Below, piece after piece: positions 25,898 to 35,143 of a stretch of 64,000 nt of DNA (its first letter is position 1; each line of letters opens with the position of its first letter). Source of the stretch: Chryseobacterium sp. PMSZPI (lineage in GTDB: Bacteria > Bacteroidota > Bacteroidia > Flavobacteriales > Weeksellaceae); NCBI RefSeq assembly GCF_002835665.1, contig NZ_PIZV01000055.1:44456-108455 (forward strand), given 5' to 3'. The notes beneath the pieces were generated by a model, which saw only the letters and a list, made by a program, of their open reading frames with translations, made no database searches and was not told where the DNA came from. The translations under genes and the position numbers were made by a program.

Positions 25898-27240
25898 AAT
25901 ATTTGATTTATCTATTTTAATTGATATGATTATTTATATCCCTATCTAGTCATAAATTTATATGCTAACATTTTAAATGGTAAACATTTTAAATTTCTAA
26001 CAAAACAATAAAATGCGATTTCAAAATTAACCCTGGCAAAATTAACCTTTATAGATAAGCTCTTGTTTGTTTTTATATTGCGTATTTGTTGCATATTTCT
26101 TAACGCAATGTATCCAAGTGTAAAAATTATTACTTCAAGCTATCGTTAAATATTCCTTTATTCCGGAATATTTTAAACAATCATTAGGTTTTCTGTGTGT
26201 TTTTTGAATGTATTTTAAGCTTCTTATTTCTATAACTTTTATTGACCAAATTTATTGCTGATATTTTGAATATTTTATAAACTTTCAAAATATTCTTTTG
26301 GTAATACAATAGTTCTTTTGAAATTTTATGATGAATTTATAAATAAAACCACATACTTTAATAAATATAAGTGTTTTTATTTAAATATTTATATTATTCT
26401 TTATGAGGTACAAGTATCAGAATGTAAAAAAAGTAACAAATTTTACAGGTTTTTTGTATATCATTGATTTATTTTTGGCTAGTCTACAAACTAGAATTGC
26501 AAATCAAAAAAATAACGGAACAAGAGCAAAAGTTGTGAGGCTTAGAATATTTAGATCTGTTTAATTTAAAAATTTCACGCAAAGGATTTCTATTATCCGG
26601 TGTTGTATTTTAGGAAGTAAAGGCTGAATCAATTGTATTGATTCTTTCTAAGCGTACGCATATCTACATCGCTTCATCAGCGACGTCTGTCGCTTTCTTA
26701 GCTCCCTTATCAATAATGAATTGAATATTGTCTTTGCGTTGAAATTAAATTTCAATATAAAGCTTAGAGGAGTAAAAAGGTAATTCATTTTTTTCTTCAG
26801 ATTAACTAATTTTTTATCTAGCCCCCAAATTTTGCACCTGATCCAAAATAACCATTTAATTTTTACATGAAATAGTTTTACCATACCTATTTTTAGATCT
26901 GGTAACTGGTGGAATACAATAAAAATGCAGGTACATAGACAAAAGTTCCTAAAATATATTTTGTAGGAATTTTATAGAAGGCCGCTTTGTTTTAAATGAG
27001 ATAGTAATGATAGGATCGGATAATCTGTTTTTAATAATTGTTTTTTTCAGTTAAATCACGTCTTTTACGAAAATTGTTTTCTTAATATATTTTAATATAG
27101 AAGAAAATCGTTTTTTTATTTGTTTCATGATGAAAAAATTGTAATTCCCTTATTTTTGAATTGGCAATCTTTATGCCATAGTATATATATGAATGAACTT
27201 TAACATAAGCTCAATCTTATAATGTTTATTTAATTAATTC
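25898..27240. other. Gene-poor AT-rich gap
   Basis: This 1.3 kb stretch has no convincing gene. Repeat copy B (26502-26845) occupies its middle. A 78-codon frame at 26648-26884 on the minus strand lies within the repeat but is not preserved in copy A. I found no clear promoter for the PAP2 operon at its left edge. Confidence 0.6.
26502..26845. repeat. Copy B of the ~0.35 kb intergenic repeat
   Basis: The partner of 16632-17001, with an identical ~41-base core. It contains three perfect hairpins: GAATCAAT/ATTGATTC around 26627-26644, AGCGAC/GTCGCT around 26679-26694, and the palindrome TTGAAATTAAATTTCAA around 26739-26755. The right end is CCAAATTTTGCACCTGATCC. Intact stems and lack of a gene suggest a structured, non-autonomous mobile element (inference). 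Confidence 0.75.
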
Positions 27241-28371
27241 TTAAGAAATAATTGTGAAAATATTTTCGTTATTTTTAGTTCTATTGGTGATTAAATTTCT
27301 ATCTATACCATATAGATTTTGGAAAATATCATTCTGAACCTGTGAACTGGAAAGATACCCCCAATGATTTCCTACTTCAAATTTAAAGCTGTTCAAAAGG
27401 TCATCCTTAACGAAGGTGCAGTCGATAATAGAAACAATATCTTTGTACTGATCAATGTCGCTAGGTCCGTTTTTGCCTAACCTCGGGGTAAGTATATTTT
27501 TGGTAAACTGTGAAATTCCCAATATCAGATCCTGCCTGTTTAAGTAAATGGAAATTCGGTTGGCAAGAAGAGGAAGTTTATTAAATGAGTCTTCAGAATC
27601 TTCAAATACTTTATAGCTGACATCTGCATTGAGCAGGATTACCTGATCAATTACTCTTAGGATATTTTCTCTTTTGAGACTGTATAACATACTTTGAAGA
27701 ACTCTGTTTCCCATAGAATGTGCCATGATATGAATTCTTTGATTGCAGGGAATAAGATCACGGTTTGAAAAAATATCTTTTAAAAACTGAGTATAAAAAT
27801 AGAACAATCGTAATAAAGAGGTTCCTGAATTGATGCTTGACGCTTTATCATCAAAATAAGTGAGGGGAACAATACTGCTGGAAGTCGGCCAGCTTACAAA
27901 CAAAATATGTTCTATAGGAGAAGCCGGATTATCAATAAATATTTTTTTGAGATCAATAATGGCTTTTAATTCATCATCAAAAGTATACACATATCCATGG
28001 ATAAAGATCAATACATCACTTCTGTCCTTGGTAGAGGACATGTTTTTGTACAGTTCATAAAACATCTTTTGAGTACCACCAAGATTATTGGCTGTTAAAG
28101 AGGATTTTTTTATTCCCTTCTCACTAAGCAGGACTTCAAAGACATCTTCATAGCCCGGTTTTTCCGGTTCAGAAAAAAGTTTGTAATCTAAAATATTCCT
28201 GTTGGTGTAATCTTTCTGTCTTTTATCCTGAGCGGTGGGCTCTTTAAAATTGTCAAAATTACATTTAGCAATCCTGAAATTAGGGATTGAATATTCGTCG
28301 TTGGAAAAAGAATCGACCCTTTCTCCTTTATAACGCACGATCTTCCGATTGCTTAGTATATAAACAGCCAT
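27241..28371 (-). CDS. Alpha/beta hydrolase (DUF900-like)
   Basis: A 376-residue protein without signal peptide. It shows the alpha/beta-hydrolase elements DVLIFIHGYVYTFDD (oxyanion region), HILFVSWPTSSS, and the nucleophile elbow IMAHSMGNRVL with Ser in A-H-S-M-G. This matches the DUF900 group of esterase-like proteins. The C-terminal segment SFKFEVGNHWGYLSSSQV may provide the catalytic His. The gene stands alone between a gene-poor gap and glnS, which is divergent. The substrate is unknown. Confidence 0.75.
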   Translation of the reverse strand: MAVYILSNRKIVRYKGERVDSFSNDEYSIPNFRIAKCNFDNFKEPTAQDKRQKDYTNRNILDYKLFSEPEKPGYEDVFEVLLSEKGIKKSSLTANNLGGTQKMFYELYKNMSSTKDRSDVLIFIHGYVYTFDDELKAIIDLKKIFIDNPASPIEHILFVSWPTSSSIVPLTYFDDKASSINSGTSLLRLFYFYTQFLKDIFSNRDLIPCNQRIHIMAHSMGNRVLQSMLYSLKRENILRVIDQVILLNADVSYKVFEDSEDSFNKLPLLANRISIYLNRQDLILGISQFTKNILTPRLGKNGPSDIDQYKDIVSIIDCTFVKDDLLNSFKFEVGNHWGYLSSSQVQNDIFQNLYGIDRNLITNRTKNNENIFTIIS

Positions 28372-28460
28372 GATTTTTAATTTGTTACAGTGGTTTTTAG
28401 TTTTCCTCTAAATTAAAGAAAAATGTTGAATTAGCAATCAATAAGCTTTTAAATTATCAC

Positions 28461-28491
28461 TTTCATAAACACTTATTTTTCCGTAACTTTG
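28461..28491 (+). promoter_or_regulatory. Promoter of glnS (TTTC-N19-TAACTTTG)
   Basis: A -33 TTTC (one mismatch to TTTG) at 28461-28464, a 19-base spacer and -7 TAACTTTG at 28484-28491. The start of transcription would fall ~30 bases before the ATG at 28527, which excludes a GTG at 28491 as start codon. Confidence 0.68.
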
Positions 28492-28526
28492 TGCAACTTT
28501 TTTTGCTAAAAATAAAAGCTAATTTA

Positions 28527-30200
28527 ATGGAAGAAGAAAAAAAATCACTCAATTTTATTGAGCAAATTATAGAAGATGATTTGGCAAACGGTTTGAAAAA
28601 AGATCAAATCCGTTTCCGTTTTCCCCCTGAACCCAATGGATACCTGCATGTAGGGCACACAAAAGCGATCTGCATCAATTTTGGTTTGGGCGAAAAGTAT
28701 AATGCTCCAGTAAACCTTCGTTTCGACGATACGAATCCTGAAAAAGAAGAACAGGAATTCGTAGATTCTATCATGAAAGACGTTGAATGGTTAGGTTTTA
28801 AATGGGATAAAGTTTTGTATGCATCCGATTACTTCCAGCAGCTTTACGATTGGGCAGTACAACTGATTAAAGAAGGAAAAGCTTACGTAGATGAGCAACC
28901 TTCTGAAGTTATTACTGAGCAGAGAAAAAATCCTACAGAACCAGGAGTAGAATCACCTTATAGAAATCGTCCCGTTGAGGAATCATTGGATTTATTCGAA
29001 AGAATGAAAAACGGTGAGTTTGAGGAAGGAACAATGTCACTTCGTGCAAAAATCGATATGGTTTCACCCAACATGAATATGCGTGACCCTGTTATGTATA
29101 GAATTCTGAAAAGACCTCACCACAGAACAGGTACTGCATGGAAAATCTATCCGATGTATGACTGGGCACATGGTGAATCTGATTATCTGGAACAAATATC
29201 ACACTCATTATGTTCATTGGAATTTGAAAACCACAGACCTTTGTATAACTGGTATTTGGATCAGGTATATGAAGAAGGTAAGGTTAAGAACAAGCAAAGA
29301 GAATTTGCCAGGATGAATGTTTCTTATATGATCACTTCTAAGAGAAAGCTTCAAAGACTTGTTGCTGAAGGAGTAGTGACCGGATGGGATGATCCTAGGA
29401 TGCCTACGATTTCAGGAATGAGAAGAAAAGGATTTACTCCAACTGCCATCAGAAACTTTATTGAAAAAGTAGGGGTTGCGAAAAGAGAAAATCTAATTGA
29501 AATCCAATTGCTTGATTTCTGTGTACGTGAAGACCTTAATAAAGTCGCTAAACGTGTGATGACGGTTGTGGATCCTGTAAAACTAGTGATTGAAAACTAT
29601 CCTGAAGACAAGGAAGAATGGTTGGAAACTGAAAATAATCCTGAACAGGAAAATGCAGGTACCAGAGAAATTCCTTTCTCAAGAGAATTATATATCGAAC
29701 GTGAAGACTTCAAGGAGGAAGCTAACAATAAATTCTTCAGATTGAAATTAGGTGGAGAAGTGCGTTTAAAATCCGCTTATATCATCAAGGCAGAAAGAGT
29801 AGAAAAAGATGAGAATGGTGAGATCACTACCATCTATGCTACTTATGATGAAAAGAGTAAATCGGGAAGCGGAACGGAAGAGAGTTTAAGAAAAGTAAAA
29901 GGAACCTTACACTGGGTATCTGCAAAACATGCGATTCCGGTCGAAGTGAGAATTTATGAAAAACTGTTTACTGTTGAACAGCCGGATGCTGAGAAAGATG
30001 TAGACTTCTTAAATTTCATCAATCCTGAATCTGTTAATACGATCCAGGGATTTGCTGAGCCTGCTTTACAAGACGTTGCTGTGGGTGAACCTCTTCAATT
30101 CCAGAGAATTGGATACTTTACGAAGGATCAGGATTCTACGGATACTAATTTGGTGTTCAATCGTACGGTGACATTAAAAGACTCTTATAAGCCAGAGTAA
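28527..30200 (+). CDS. glnS: Glutaminyl-tRNA synthetase
   Basis: A 557-residue class I synthetase that charges tRNA-Gln directly. The HIGH-type motif is in PPEPNGYLHVGHTKAI (HVGH at 41-44), and the KMSKS-type loop is MITSKRKL at about 268. FDDTNPEKEEQEFVDSI and YDWAHGESDYLEQISHSLCS are GlnRS signatures that separate it from GluRS. The C-terminal anticodon-binding beta barrels are complete. An upstream in-frame extension would overlap the promoter, so the ATG at 28527 is used. A terminator follows 30 bases after the stop. Confidence 0.96.
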   Translation: MEEEKKSLNFIEQIIEDDLANGLKKDQIRFRFPPEPNGYLHVGHTKAICINFGLGEKYNAPVNLRFDDTNPEKEEQEFVDSIMKDVEWLGFKWDKVLYASDYFQQLYDWAVQLIKEGKAYVDEQPSEVITEQRKNPTEPGVESPYRNRPVEESLDLFERMKNGEFEEGTMSLRAKIDMVSPNMNMRDPVMYRILKRPHHRTGTAWKIYPMYDWAHGESDYLEQISHSLCSLEFENHRPLYNWYLDQVYEEGKVKNKQREFARMNVSYMITSKRKLQRLVAEGVVTGWDDPRMPTISGMRRKGFTPTAIRNFIEKVGVAKRENLIEIQLLDFCVREDLNKVAKRVMTVVDPVKLVIENYPEDKEEWLETENNPEQENAGTREIPFSRELYIEREDFKEEANNKFFRLKLGGEVRLKSAYIIKAERVEKDENGEITTIYATYDEKSKSGSGTEESLRKVKGTLHWVSAKHAIPVEVRIYEKLFTVEQPDAEKDVDFLNFINPESVNTIQGFAEPALQDVAVGEPLQFQRIGYFTKDQDSTDTNLVFNRTVTLKDSYKPE

Positions 30201-30230
30201 AAATTTATTTATATACCAAATTATAAATGA

Positions 30231-30265
30231 AACAGGGCTTATTTTTTTAAGTCCTGTTTTTTTAT
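30231..30265 (+). terminator. Terminator after glnS
   Basis: AACAGGGCTTA pairs with TAAGTCCTGTT (one G-U pair), followed by a run of T. It separates glnS from the MFS gene that starts 14 bases later. Confidence 0.85.
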
Positions 30266-30278
30266 TCATCATATTAAA

Positions 30279-31511
30279 ATGAAATTAATACAACTATACA
30301 CAAATTCGTTTAAAGGACTCTCGCAGGAGAGTTGGATGCTGGCGTTGGTAATGCTAATCAACAGGGCAGGTTCTATGGTGCTTCCTTTTTTGGGAGTTTA
30401 TATGACAGATCATTTACATTTTAGCATTGAAAATTCCGGAATTGTATTAAGCTTTTTCGGGATAGGTTCGGTGATTGGTTCATGGTTTGGAGGAATGATT
30501 ACCGATAAAATCGGGGAATATAGGGTTCAGAGCTTAAGTTTATTGTTGAGTGTTCCTTTATTTTGTTTAATTCCACTTTTTAAAACAGAAGTGGGATTGG
30601 CAAGTATTATTTTAATTCAAAGTATCGTTAGTGAAACATTTCGCCCCGCGAATTCCGTGGCGATTACGAAGTATGCCAGACCTGAAAATATTACCCGGGC
30701 TTTTTCTTTAAATAGGATGGCAGTTAATCTGGGTTTTTCAATAGGTCCTGCGTTAGGCGGAATATTGTCAGCTATTTCTTATGAATTTTTATTTTTCAGT
30801 AATGCTTTGGCGGCTTTATTGGCCGGACTGATGTATATATGGTTCTTTAAAGGACGTGCGAAATTGGCCAGACAAAAAGCGAAAAAAGTAAAAGAAGCTA
30901 TAGCTGTAAAAAAAGAAAACTCTCCTTATCGGGATGGTAAATTTTTAGTTTATAGTTTATTTTGTATGTTGTTTTCTATTTGCTTTTTCCAATTGTTCAG
31001 TACATTAACGATCTTCTATAAAGATACGGCCCATCTAAGTCAGCAAAACATCGGATATATTCTAGGATATAGCGGTTTCCTGATTGTACTCCTTGAAATG
31101 GGATTTGTACAGTTGGCCGAAAAGTATTTTACATTGGCTTTTACCATGTTAATCGGAACTTTCTTATGCGGATTTTCTTATGCAATGCTGGCTTTTGATT
31201 ACAGTATGGTGGCACTTCTTATTTCGATGACATTGCTTTGTATAGGAGAAATCTGGACATTACCTTTTATGTCTACCATCACCGCATTGCGCTCGGGAAA
31301 ACATAATAAGGGAGCTTATATGGGATTAAATGGAATGTCTTTTTCAATTGCATTTATCATTACCCCTTATATTGGAACATTAATCGCAGAAAAGTTTGGA
31401 TTTAATACTTTATGGATCGGAACAGGAGTCTTAGCATTGGCTATTGCAATTGCTTTTTATTTTGTTGTGCCATGGATGCTAAAGGATAAGGTTGAAGAAG
31501 ACTTGGTATAA
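30279..31511 (+). CDS. MFS transporter
   Basis: A 410-residue protein with about 12 hydrophobic segments in two halves and a cytoplasmic linker rich in Lys (ARQKAKKVKEAIAVKKENS). The loop 2-3 motif GSWFGGMITDKIGEYR matches the major facilitator motif G-x3-D-x-G-x-R/K. No residues indicate the cargo; drug or metabolite export is typical for single MFS proteins of this length. It begins just after the glnS terminator and ends at a terminator shared with the convergent reductase gene. I see no -7 box of its own, so expression may rely on read-through. Confidence 0.87.
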   Translation: MKLIQLYTNSFKGLSQESWMLALVMLINRAGSMVLPFLGVYMTDHLHFSIENSGIVLSFFGIGSVIGSWFGGMITDKIGEYRVQSLSLLLSVPLFCLIPLFKTEVGLASIILIQSIVSETFRPANSVAITKYARPENITRAFSLNRMAVNLGFSIGPALGGILSAISYEFLFFSNALAALLAGLMYIWFFKGRAKLARQKAKKVKEAIAVKKENSPYRDGKFLVYSLFCMLFSICFFQLFSTLTIFYKDTAHLSQQNIGYILGYSGFLIVLLEMGFVQLAEKYFTLAFTMLIGTFLCGFSYAMLAFDYSMVALLISMTLLCIGEIWTLPFMSTITALRSGKHNKGAYMGLNGMSFSIAFIITPYIGTLIAEKFGFNTLWIGTGVLALAIAIAFYFVVPWMLKDKVEEDLV

Positions 31512-31537
31512 ATCAATATCCTTTTACTGAAATAAAT

Positions 31538-31573
31538 AAAAACCCCAATTGGAAAATATTCAATTGGGGTTTT
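31538..31573. terminator. Bidirectional terminator between MFS and reductase genes
   Basis: CCCCAATTG at 31543-31551 pairs perfectly with CAATTGGGG at 31561-31569, flanked by A- and T-runs. Confidence 0.9.
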
Positions 31574-31589
31574 ATATGAATCAATTTTT

Positions 31590-32552
31590 CTATTTGGAGA
31601 GAATGTTATTAATAATGATTGTTGCATGAATTCTTGAGTTTTCAATAAACCAAAGGTGAGTGTCTTTTCCGCCACAAACCACACCGGCAAGATATAAATT
31701 GGAAATATTGGTTTCCATCGTTTCCAGGTTGTAAAAAGGATGTAAGCAATCACCATTCAACTCGATTCCTGAATTTCTGAGAAAATCAAAATCGGGCAGA
31801 TAACCTGTCATAGCCAGAACAAAATCATTTTCAATTTCGTGTGTTTGATTGTTCTCATCCTTAAAAATAACCGTATTCTCTGTAACTTCAAGAATTTCGG
31901 AATTAAAATGGGCAATAATGCTTCCTTCTGCAATTCTATTGTCTATATCCGGTTTTACCCAGTATTTAACACTTTTTGAAATTTCCGAATGACGGATAAT
32001 CATGGTGACTTCCGCTCCTTTTCTGTAGGTTTCCAGTGCTGCATCTACTGCAGAATTACTTGAACCTACTACAACGATTTTTTGTCTGGTGTAAGGGTAG
32101 GGCTCTGTATAGTAATGTTTAACTTTTGGAAGGTTTTCACCCGGAACTTCCATAAGGTTAGGGATATCATAAAATCCGGTGGCTATGATTACGTTTTTAG
32201 CGGTGTATTTAGATTGTGTTGTCTCAACCTCAAATACATCATTGTTTTTAGAAACATTCAGTACTTTTTCATAGAGATGGATGTTTAAATCTTTTTGCCG
32301 GGCAATTCCCTGATAATATTCTAAAGCTTCCTGTCTGCCAGGCTTTGGGGCGGTTGAAATAAAAGGAATTTCATCAATCTCAAGCTTTTCAGCGGTTGAA
32401 AAGAATCTCATATATAAAGGATAATTGTACAATGAATTGACAATAGTACCCTTTTCAACGATTAAATAATTCAGATTATTTTTTTGAGCTTCGATAGCGC
32501 AATTTAAACCGATAGGACCCGCTCCTATAATGAGAATATCCAAAATTTCCAT
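31590..32552 (-). CDS. YpdA-family FAD/NADPH reductase (putative bacillithiol disulfide reductase)
   Basis: A 320-residue pyridine-nucleotide-disulfide oxidoreductase-type flavoprotein. FAD binding is shown by DILIIGAGPIGLNCAIEAQ, NADPH binding by KIVVVGSSNSAVDAALETY, and a second FAD segment by LYLAGVVCGGKDT. The redox CxxC pair of thioredoxin reductase is missing, which fits YpdA (Bdr), the NADPH-dependent reductase proposed for oxidised bacillithiol. FSTAEKLEIDEIPF is typical of the family. A TATCTTTG box ends 4 bases before the ATG, suggesting a leaderless mRNA. The thiol used by this organism is not shown by the window. Confidence 0.85.
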   Translation of the reverse strand: MEILDILIIGAGPIGLNCAIEAQKNNLNYLIVEKGTIVNSLYNYPLYMRFFSTAEKLEIDEIPFISTAPKPGRQEALEYYQGIARQKDLNIHLYEKVLNVSKNNDVFEVETTQSKYTAKNVIIATGFYDIPNLMEVPGENLPKVKHYYTEPYPYTRQKIVVVGSSNSAVDAALETYRKGAEVTMIIRHSEISKSVKYWVKPDIDNRIAEGSIIAHFNSEILEVTENTVIFKDENNQTHEIENDFVLAMTGYLPDFDFLRNSGIELNGDCLHPFYNLETMETNISNLYLAGVVCGGKDTHLWFIENSRIHATIIINNILSK

Positions 32553-32556
32553 AGAA

Positions 32557-32564
32557 CAAAGATA
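32557..32564 (-). promoter_or_regulatory. -7 box (TATCTTTG) of the YpdA-like gene
   Basis: Minus-strand TATCTTTG matches TAnnTTTG with only 4 bases between it and the ATG at 32552. No -33 element is evident. Confidence 0.5.
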
Positions 32565-32715
32565 CGATTTGTAGAGAAGTGAGAGATTAGATTTTAGACA
32601 TACAGATAAGAGATAGAAATTATTAAATGATATGGGTTTTAGTTGAGGAAGTTAAGTTTAAAAGGCAGGAAGCTGGAGGTTCTGAAAATTGATTTTAAAC
32701 AAAACGTAAATAACT

Positions 32716-32961
32716 AATTAATCTGAGTTCGGGTTAAGGAAATTATGATTTAGATTATTGGAAGCTGGAAGAGGGAGGCTGGAAGTTATTTTCAGTCCCA
32801 TTATCTATAGATGGTTACCATAAATTTAATATCATCATTGTTTAAAAAAGATGAAAATATGGGAAAAACTGTTCTTTATAACCTGAATAACTTACTTCTT
32901 CCAGCTCCCAGCTTCCAGCCTGATTAAAATAGAAAATTCTTATCCCGAATTCAGGTTAATT
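32716..32961. repeat. Large palindromic GGAAGCTGG element, best copy
   Basis: The outer arms 32716-32744 and 32933-32961 are inverted matches (AATTAAYCTGARTTCGGG, then TAAG). The inner arms 32760-32787 and 32894-32920 are inverted matches built from GGAAGCTGGAAG units. The ~105-base centre holds no gene. This element occupies most of the gap 32553-33071. Related copies lie at 23354-23537 and 33718-33832. Confidence 0.8.
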
Positions 32962-33071
32962 ATAATTTACTAGACTCTCAAACTCTCAAACTCTTTCACT
33001 CCCTTACTCCCAGACTTCTTACTACTGCTCTGGCATCAGTTTTGGTGCTTTTATACATTAAAATATTAAAA

Positions 33072-33713
33072 ATGAAGAAATTACTTATTCCATTGTTCGT
33101 TTTAATCCTGATTGTGGCTTGTAAGAAAAATGCTGAAAAACCCGTTCCTAATGTTATAGATTCTACTGCTCAGGTAAAACCGGACAGTACAAGCACATCT
33201 GAGACTATAACAAATAAAGAAGCGTCTTTGAAGAAAGCAAATGATGAGGTTTTACAAACCTTAAAAAATAAGGATTATAAAACTTTTGCTTCCTTTATTC
33301 ATCCTGAAAAAGGAGTTCGCTTTTCAATGTATGCTTTTGTTGATCCAAAATCAGATAAACAGTTTTCCAAAGCCGATTTTGAAAAGTATCAGCCTACAAA
33401 AACATTATTTACGTGGGGTGCGCATGATGGTTCTGGAGACGCCTATAAAGCGACAATCAATGATTATTTGGGAAAATGGGTTTTTTCTAAAGATTTTACG
33501 GCTTCACAGTACTCACCCAATCAATTTCTTGGTGGTGGCAATTCTTTAAATAATTTAAAAGAAATCTATTCTAAAGACGATTTCACGGAAAACTATATCA
33601 AAGGAACAGAGAAAAATGGAGAGATGGATTGGAAAACTCTTCGTTTTGTATTTGAAGACTTCCAGGGAAAATATTATCTGGTGGCTGTTGTGAATGACCA
33701 GTGGACGATATAG
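33072..33713 (+). CDS. Lipoprotein, unknown function
   Basis: A 213-residue protein with a signal peptide ending in a lipobox (LILIVAC, Cys17), followed by a Ser/Thr/Lys-rich linker and a compact C-terminal domain of about 150 residues (SLKKANDEVLQTLKNKDYKTFASFIHPEKGVRFS at its start, given here as KNKDYKTFASFIHPEKGVRF; end FQGKYYLVAVVNDQWTI). The domain has the look of NTF2-like or stress-related lipoproteins but I do not recognise a family. The ATG at 33072 is chosen over an upstream ATG at 33042 because it gives a clean signal peptide. Palindromic repeats lie on both sides. Confidence 0.8.
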   Translation: MKKLLIPLFVLILIVACKKNAEKPVPNVIDSTAQVKPDSTSTSETITNKEASLKKANDEVLQTLKNKDYKTFASFIHPEKGVRFSMYAFVDPKSDKQFSKADFEKYQPTKTLFTWGAHDGSGDAYKATINDYLGKWVFSKDFTASQYSPNQFLGGGNSLNNLKEIYSKDDFTENYIKGTEKNGEMDWKTLRFVFEDFQGKYYLVAVVNDQWTI

Positions 33714-33717
33714 AATA

Positions 33718-33832
33718 AAGAAGGGAAGCGGGAAGCTTGAAGTTACTTGTAGTTTTTATTGAAGTAGCAGCACCTTTAATCTGACTTCTACTTTGGATTA
33801 TAAAAAACTCCCTGCTTCCGGTCTCCCTTATT
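33718..33832. repeat. Palindromic GGAAGCTGG-type element, third copy
   Basis: GAAGGGAAGCGGGAAGCTTG at 33720-33739 faces the inverted counterpart CTCCCTGCTTCCGGTCTCCC at 33809-33828. The element fills the gap between convergent genes and reaches the stop codon of the glycosyltransferase. Confidence 0.6.
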
Positions 33833-35123
33833 ACAAAATCTGGGCAAGTTGTTGGGTTAGATTTTTTCTTGAGAATTGTTCTATGCGCTGAGTGTTCTCA
33901 ATAAGATTCCCATTTTTCCAAAGATCAAACTTTTCCAGAATGAATTTTTTAACGGTATCGGAATCATTGTAGCTAAAATGTTTTCCTGCTGCGGTTTCGT
34001 CCAGAATTTTAGCAACATCGGCTTTATTCGGACCAAAAGAAAGAATTTGTTTTCCGGTTGAAAGATATTCAAATATTTTTCCCGGAATAATTCCCCGTGA
34101 AGATTCATTAGGAAAGTTGGTGATGAGCAGCATATCAGAATTCTGCATTTCCTCAACAGCTTTGCTATGTGACAAATATCCCAAGTTTAAAATATGATTT
34201 TTCAAGCTCGAATTTTCAAGAGAGTGAAGGATTTTGTCGTCAATTCTTCCAACAAATTTTAATTTAAAACTGGCTGCAAAATCAGTGTTTTCCTGAACCA
34301 GTTCATCTAATGCTTTCCATAGATTTTCCGGATTTCTAAGCTGCTCTAGTACTCCGATATAGCTTAAGGTAAACGTTGTACTCTTATTATCTGTTGCGTT
34401 GATAGGAAGAGAAGCATCTGTTTCATCAAATCCATTGGTAATACAAACTGCATTGGCTCCAGCTTTACGAAAGTTTTCTGCGTCGGTGTAGCTTGTAGCC
34501 AGCGTAATGTCCGCATTCTTAAAAACAGCGCTTTCAAGCTGGTGATGTTTTTTATCAGAACCTTTTGTTAGCTTTAAATGTTTATAATAAGATATTTCCG
34601 TCCATGGATCACGAAAATCGGCTATCCATTTTAATTGGGGAAATTTGTTTTTTAATCCCAGACCAATTAGGTGTAAAGAGTGGGGTGGTCCGGAAGTTAC
34701 TATGGTATCTATTTTATTTTCTTTCAGATATTTTTCTAAAAATTGAATAGAGGGTTTTACCCAAAAAACTCTTGCATCGGGAATGAAAAAATTTCCTCTT
34801 ACCCAAATGGAAAGCTTCGATTTCCAGCTTTGGTTTTTTCCTACATCAAATTGTCCGGCCTTAAATTTTTTATTGCTTTTATTCAATTTTTCGGCAAGTT
34901 GATAGGGTTCCCAGATCTTTGTTCTGACGATTTCAATATTTTCAGGAACGTCTTTCATTAAGCTTTCATCCAGTAAAGGATAGCTGGGATTTTCAGGAGT
35001 GTAAACCACAGGTTTCCAGCCAAAATCAGGCAGGTATTTGGCAAACTTCAGCCACCTTTGAACACCAGGGCCTCCCGCAGGAGGCCAGTAATAGGTGATA
35101 ATAAGTATTTTCTTTTGTTCCAT
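33831..35123 (-). CDS. Glycosyltransferase (GT-B fold, family 4-like)
   Basis: A 430-residue cytoplasmic glycosyltransferase. The N-terminal Rossmann half has ILIITYYWPPAGGPGVQRW, a common opening of Bacteroidota family-4-type enzymes, and DTIVTSGPPHSLHLIG and WIADFRDPWTEI follow. The C-terminal half contains the donor-binding region (LSYIGVLEQLRNPENLW, SRGIIPGKIFEYLSTGKQIL, with the Glu of the E-x7-E region). It would add a sugar to a surface polysaccharide, LPS or glycolipid; donor and acceptor are unknown. It is not in a polysaccharide cluster, although YfhO follows upstream on the same strand. Confidence 0.83.
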   Translation of the reverse strand: MEQKKILIITYYWPPAGGPGVQRWLKFAKYLPDFGWKPVVYTPENPSYPLLDESLMKDVPENIEIVRTKIWEPYQLAEKLNKSNKKFKAGQFDVGKNQSWKSKLSIWVRGNFFIPDARVFWVKPSIQFLEKYLKENKIDTIVTSGPPHSLHLIGLGLKNKFPQLKWIADFRDPWTEISYYKHLKLTKGSDKKHHQLESAVFKNADITLATSYTDAENFRKAGANAVCITNGFDETDASLPINATDNKSTTFTLSYIGVLEQLRNPENLWKALDELVQENTDFAASFKLKFVGRIDDKILHSLENSSLKNHILNLGYLSHSKAVEEMQNSDMLLITNFPNESSRGIIPGKIFEYLSTGKQILSFGPNKADVAKILDETAAGKHFSYNDSDTVKKFILEKFDLWKNGNLIENTQRIEQFSRKNLTQQLAQIL

Positions 35124-35143
35124 TTTTTGATTAAATCAATCTT

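Noticed and set aside
26648..26884. A 78-codon minus-strand frame in repeat copy B
   Set aside because: The frame is interrupted in copy A and the sequence has no protein-like features; the conserved signal is the nucleotide repeat and its hairpins.
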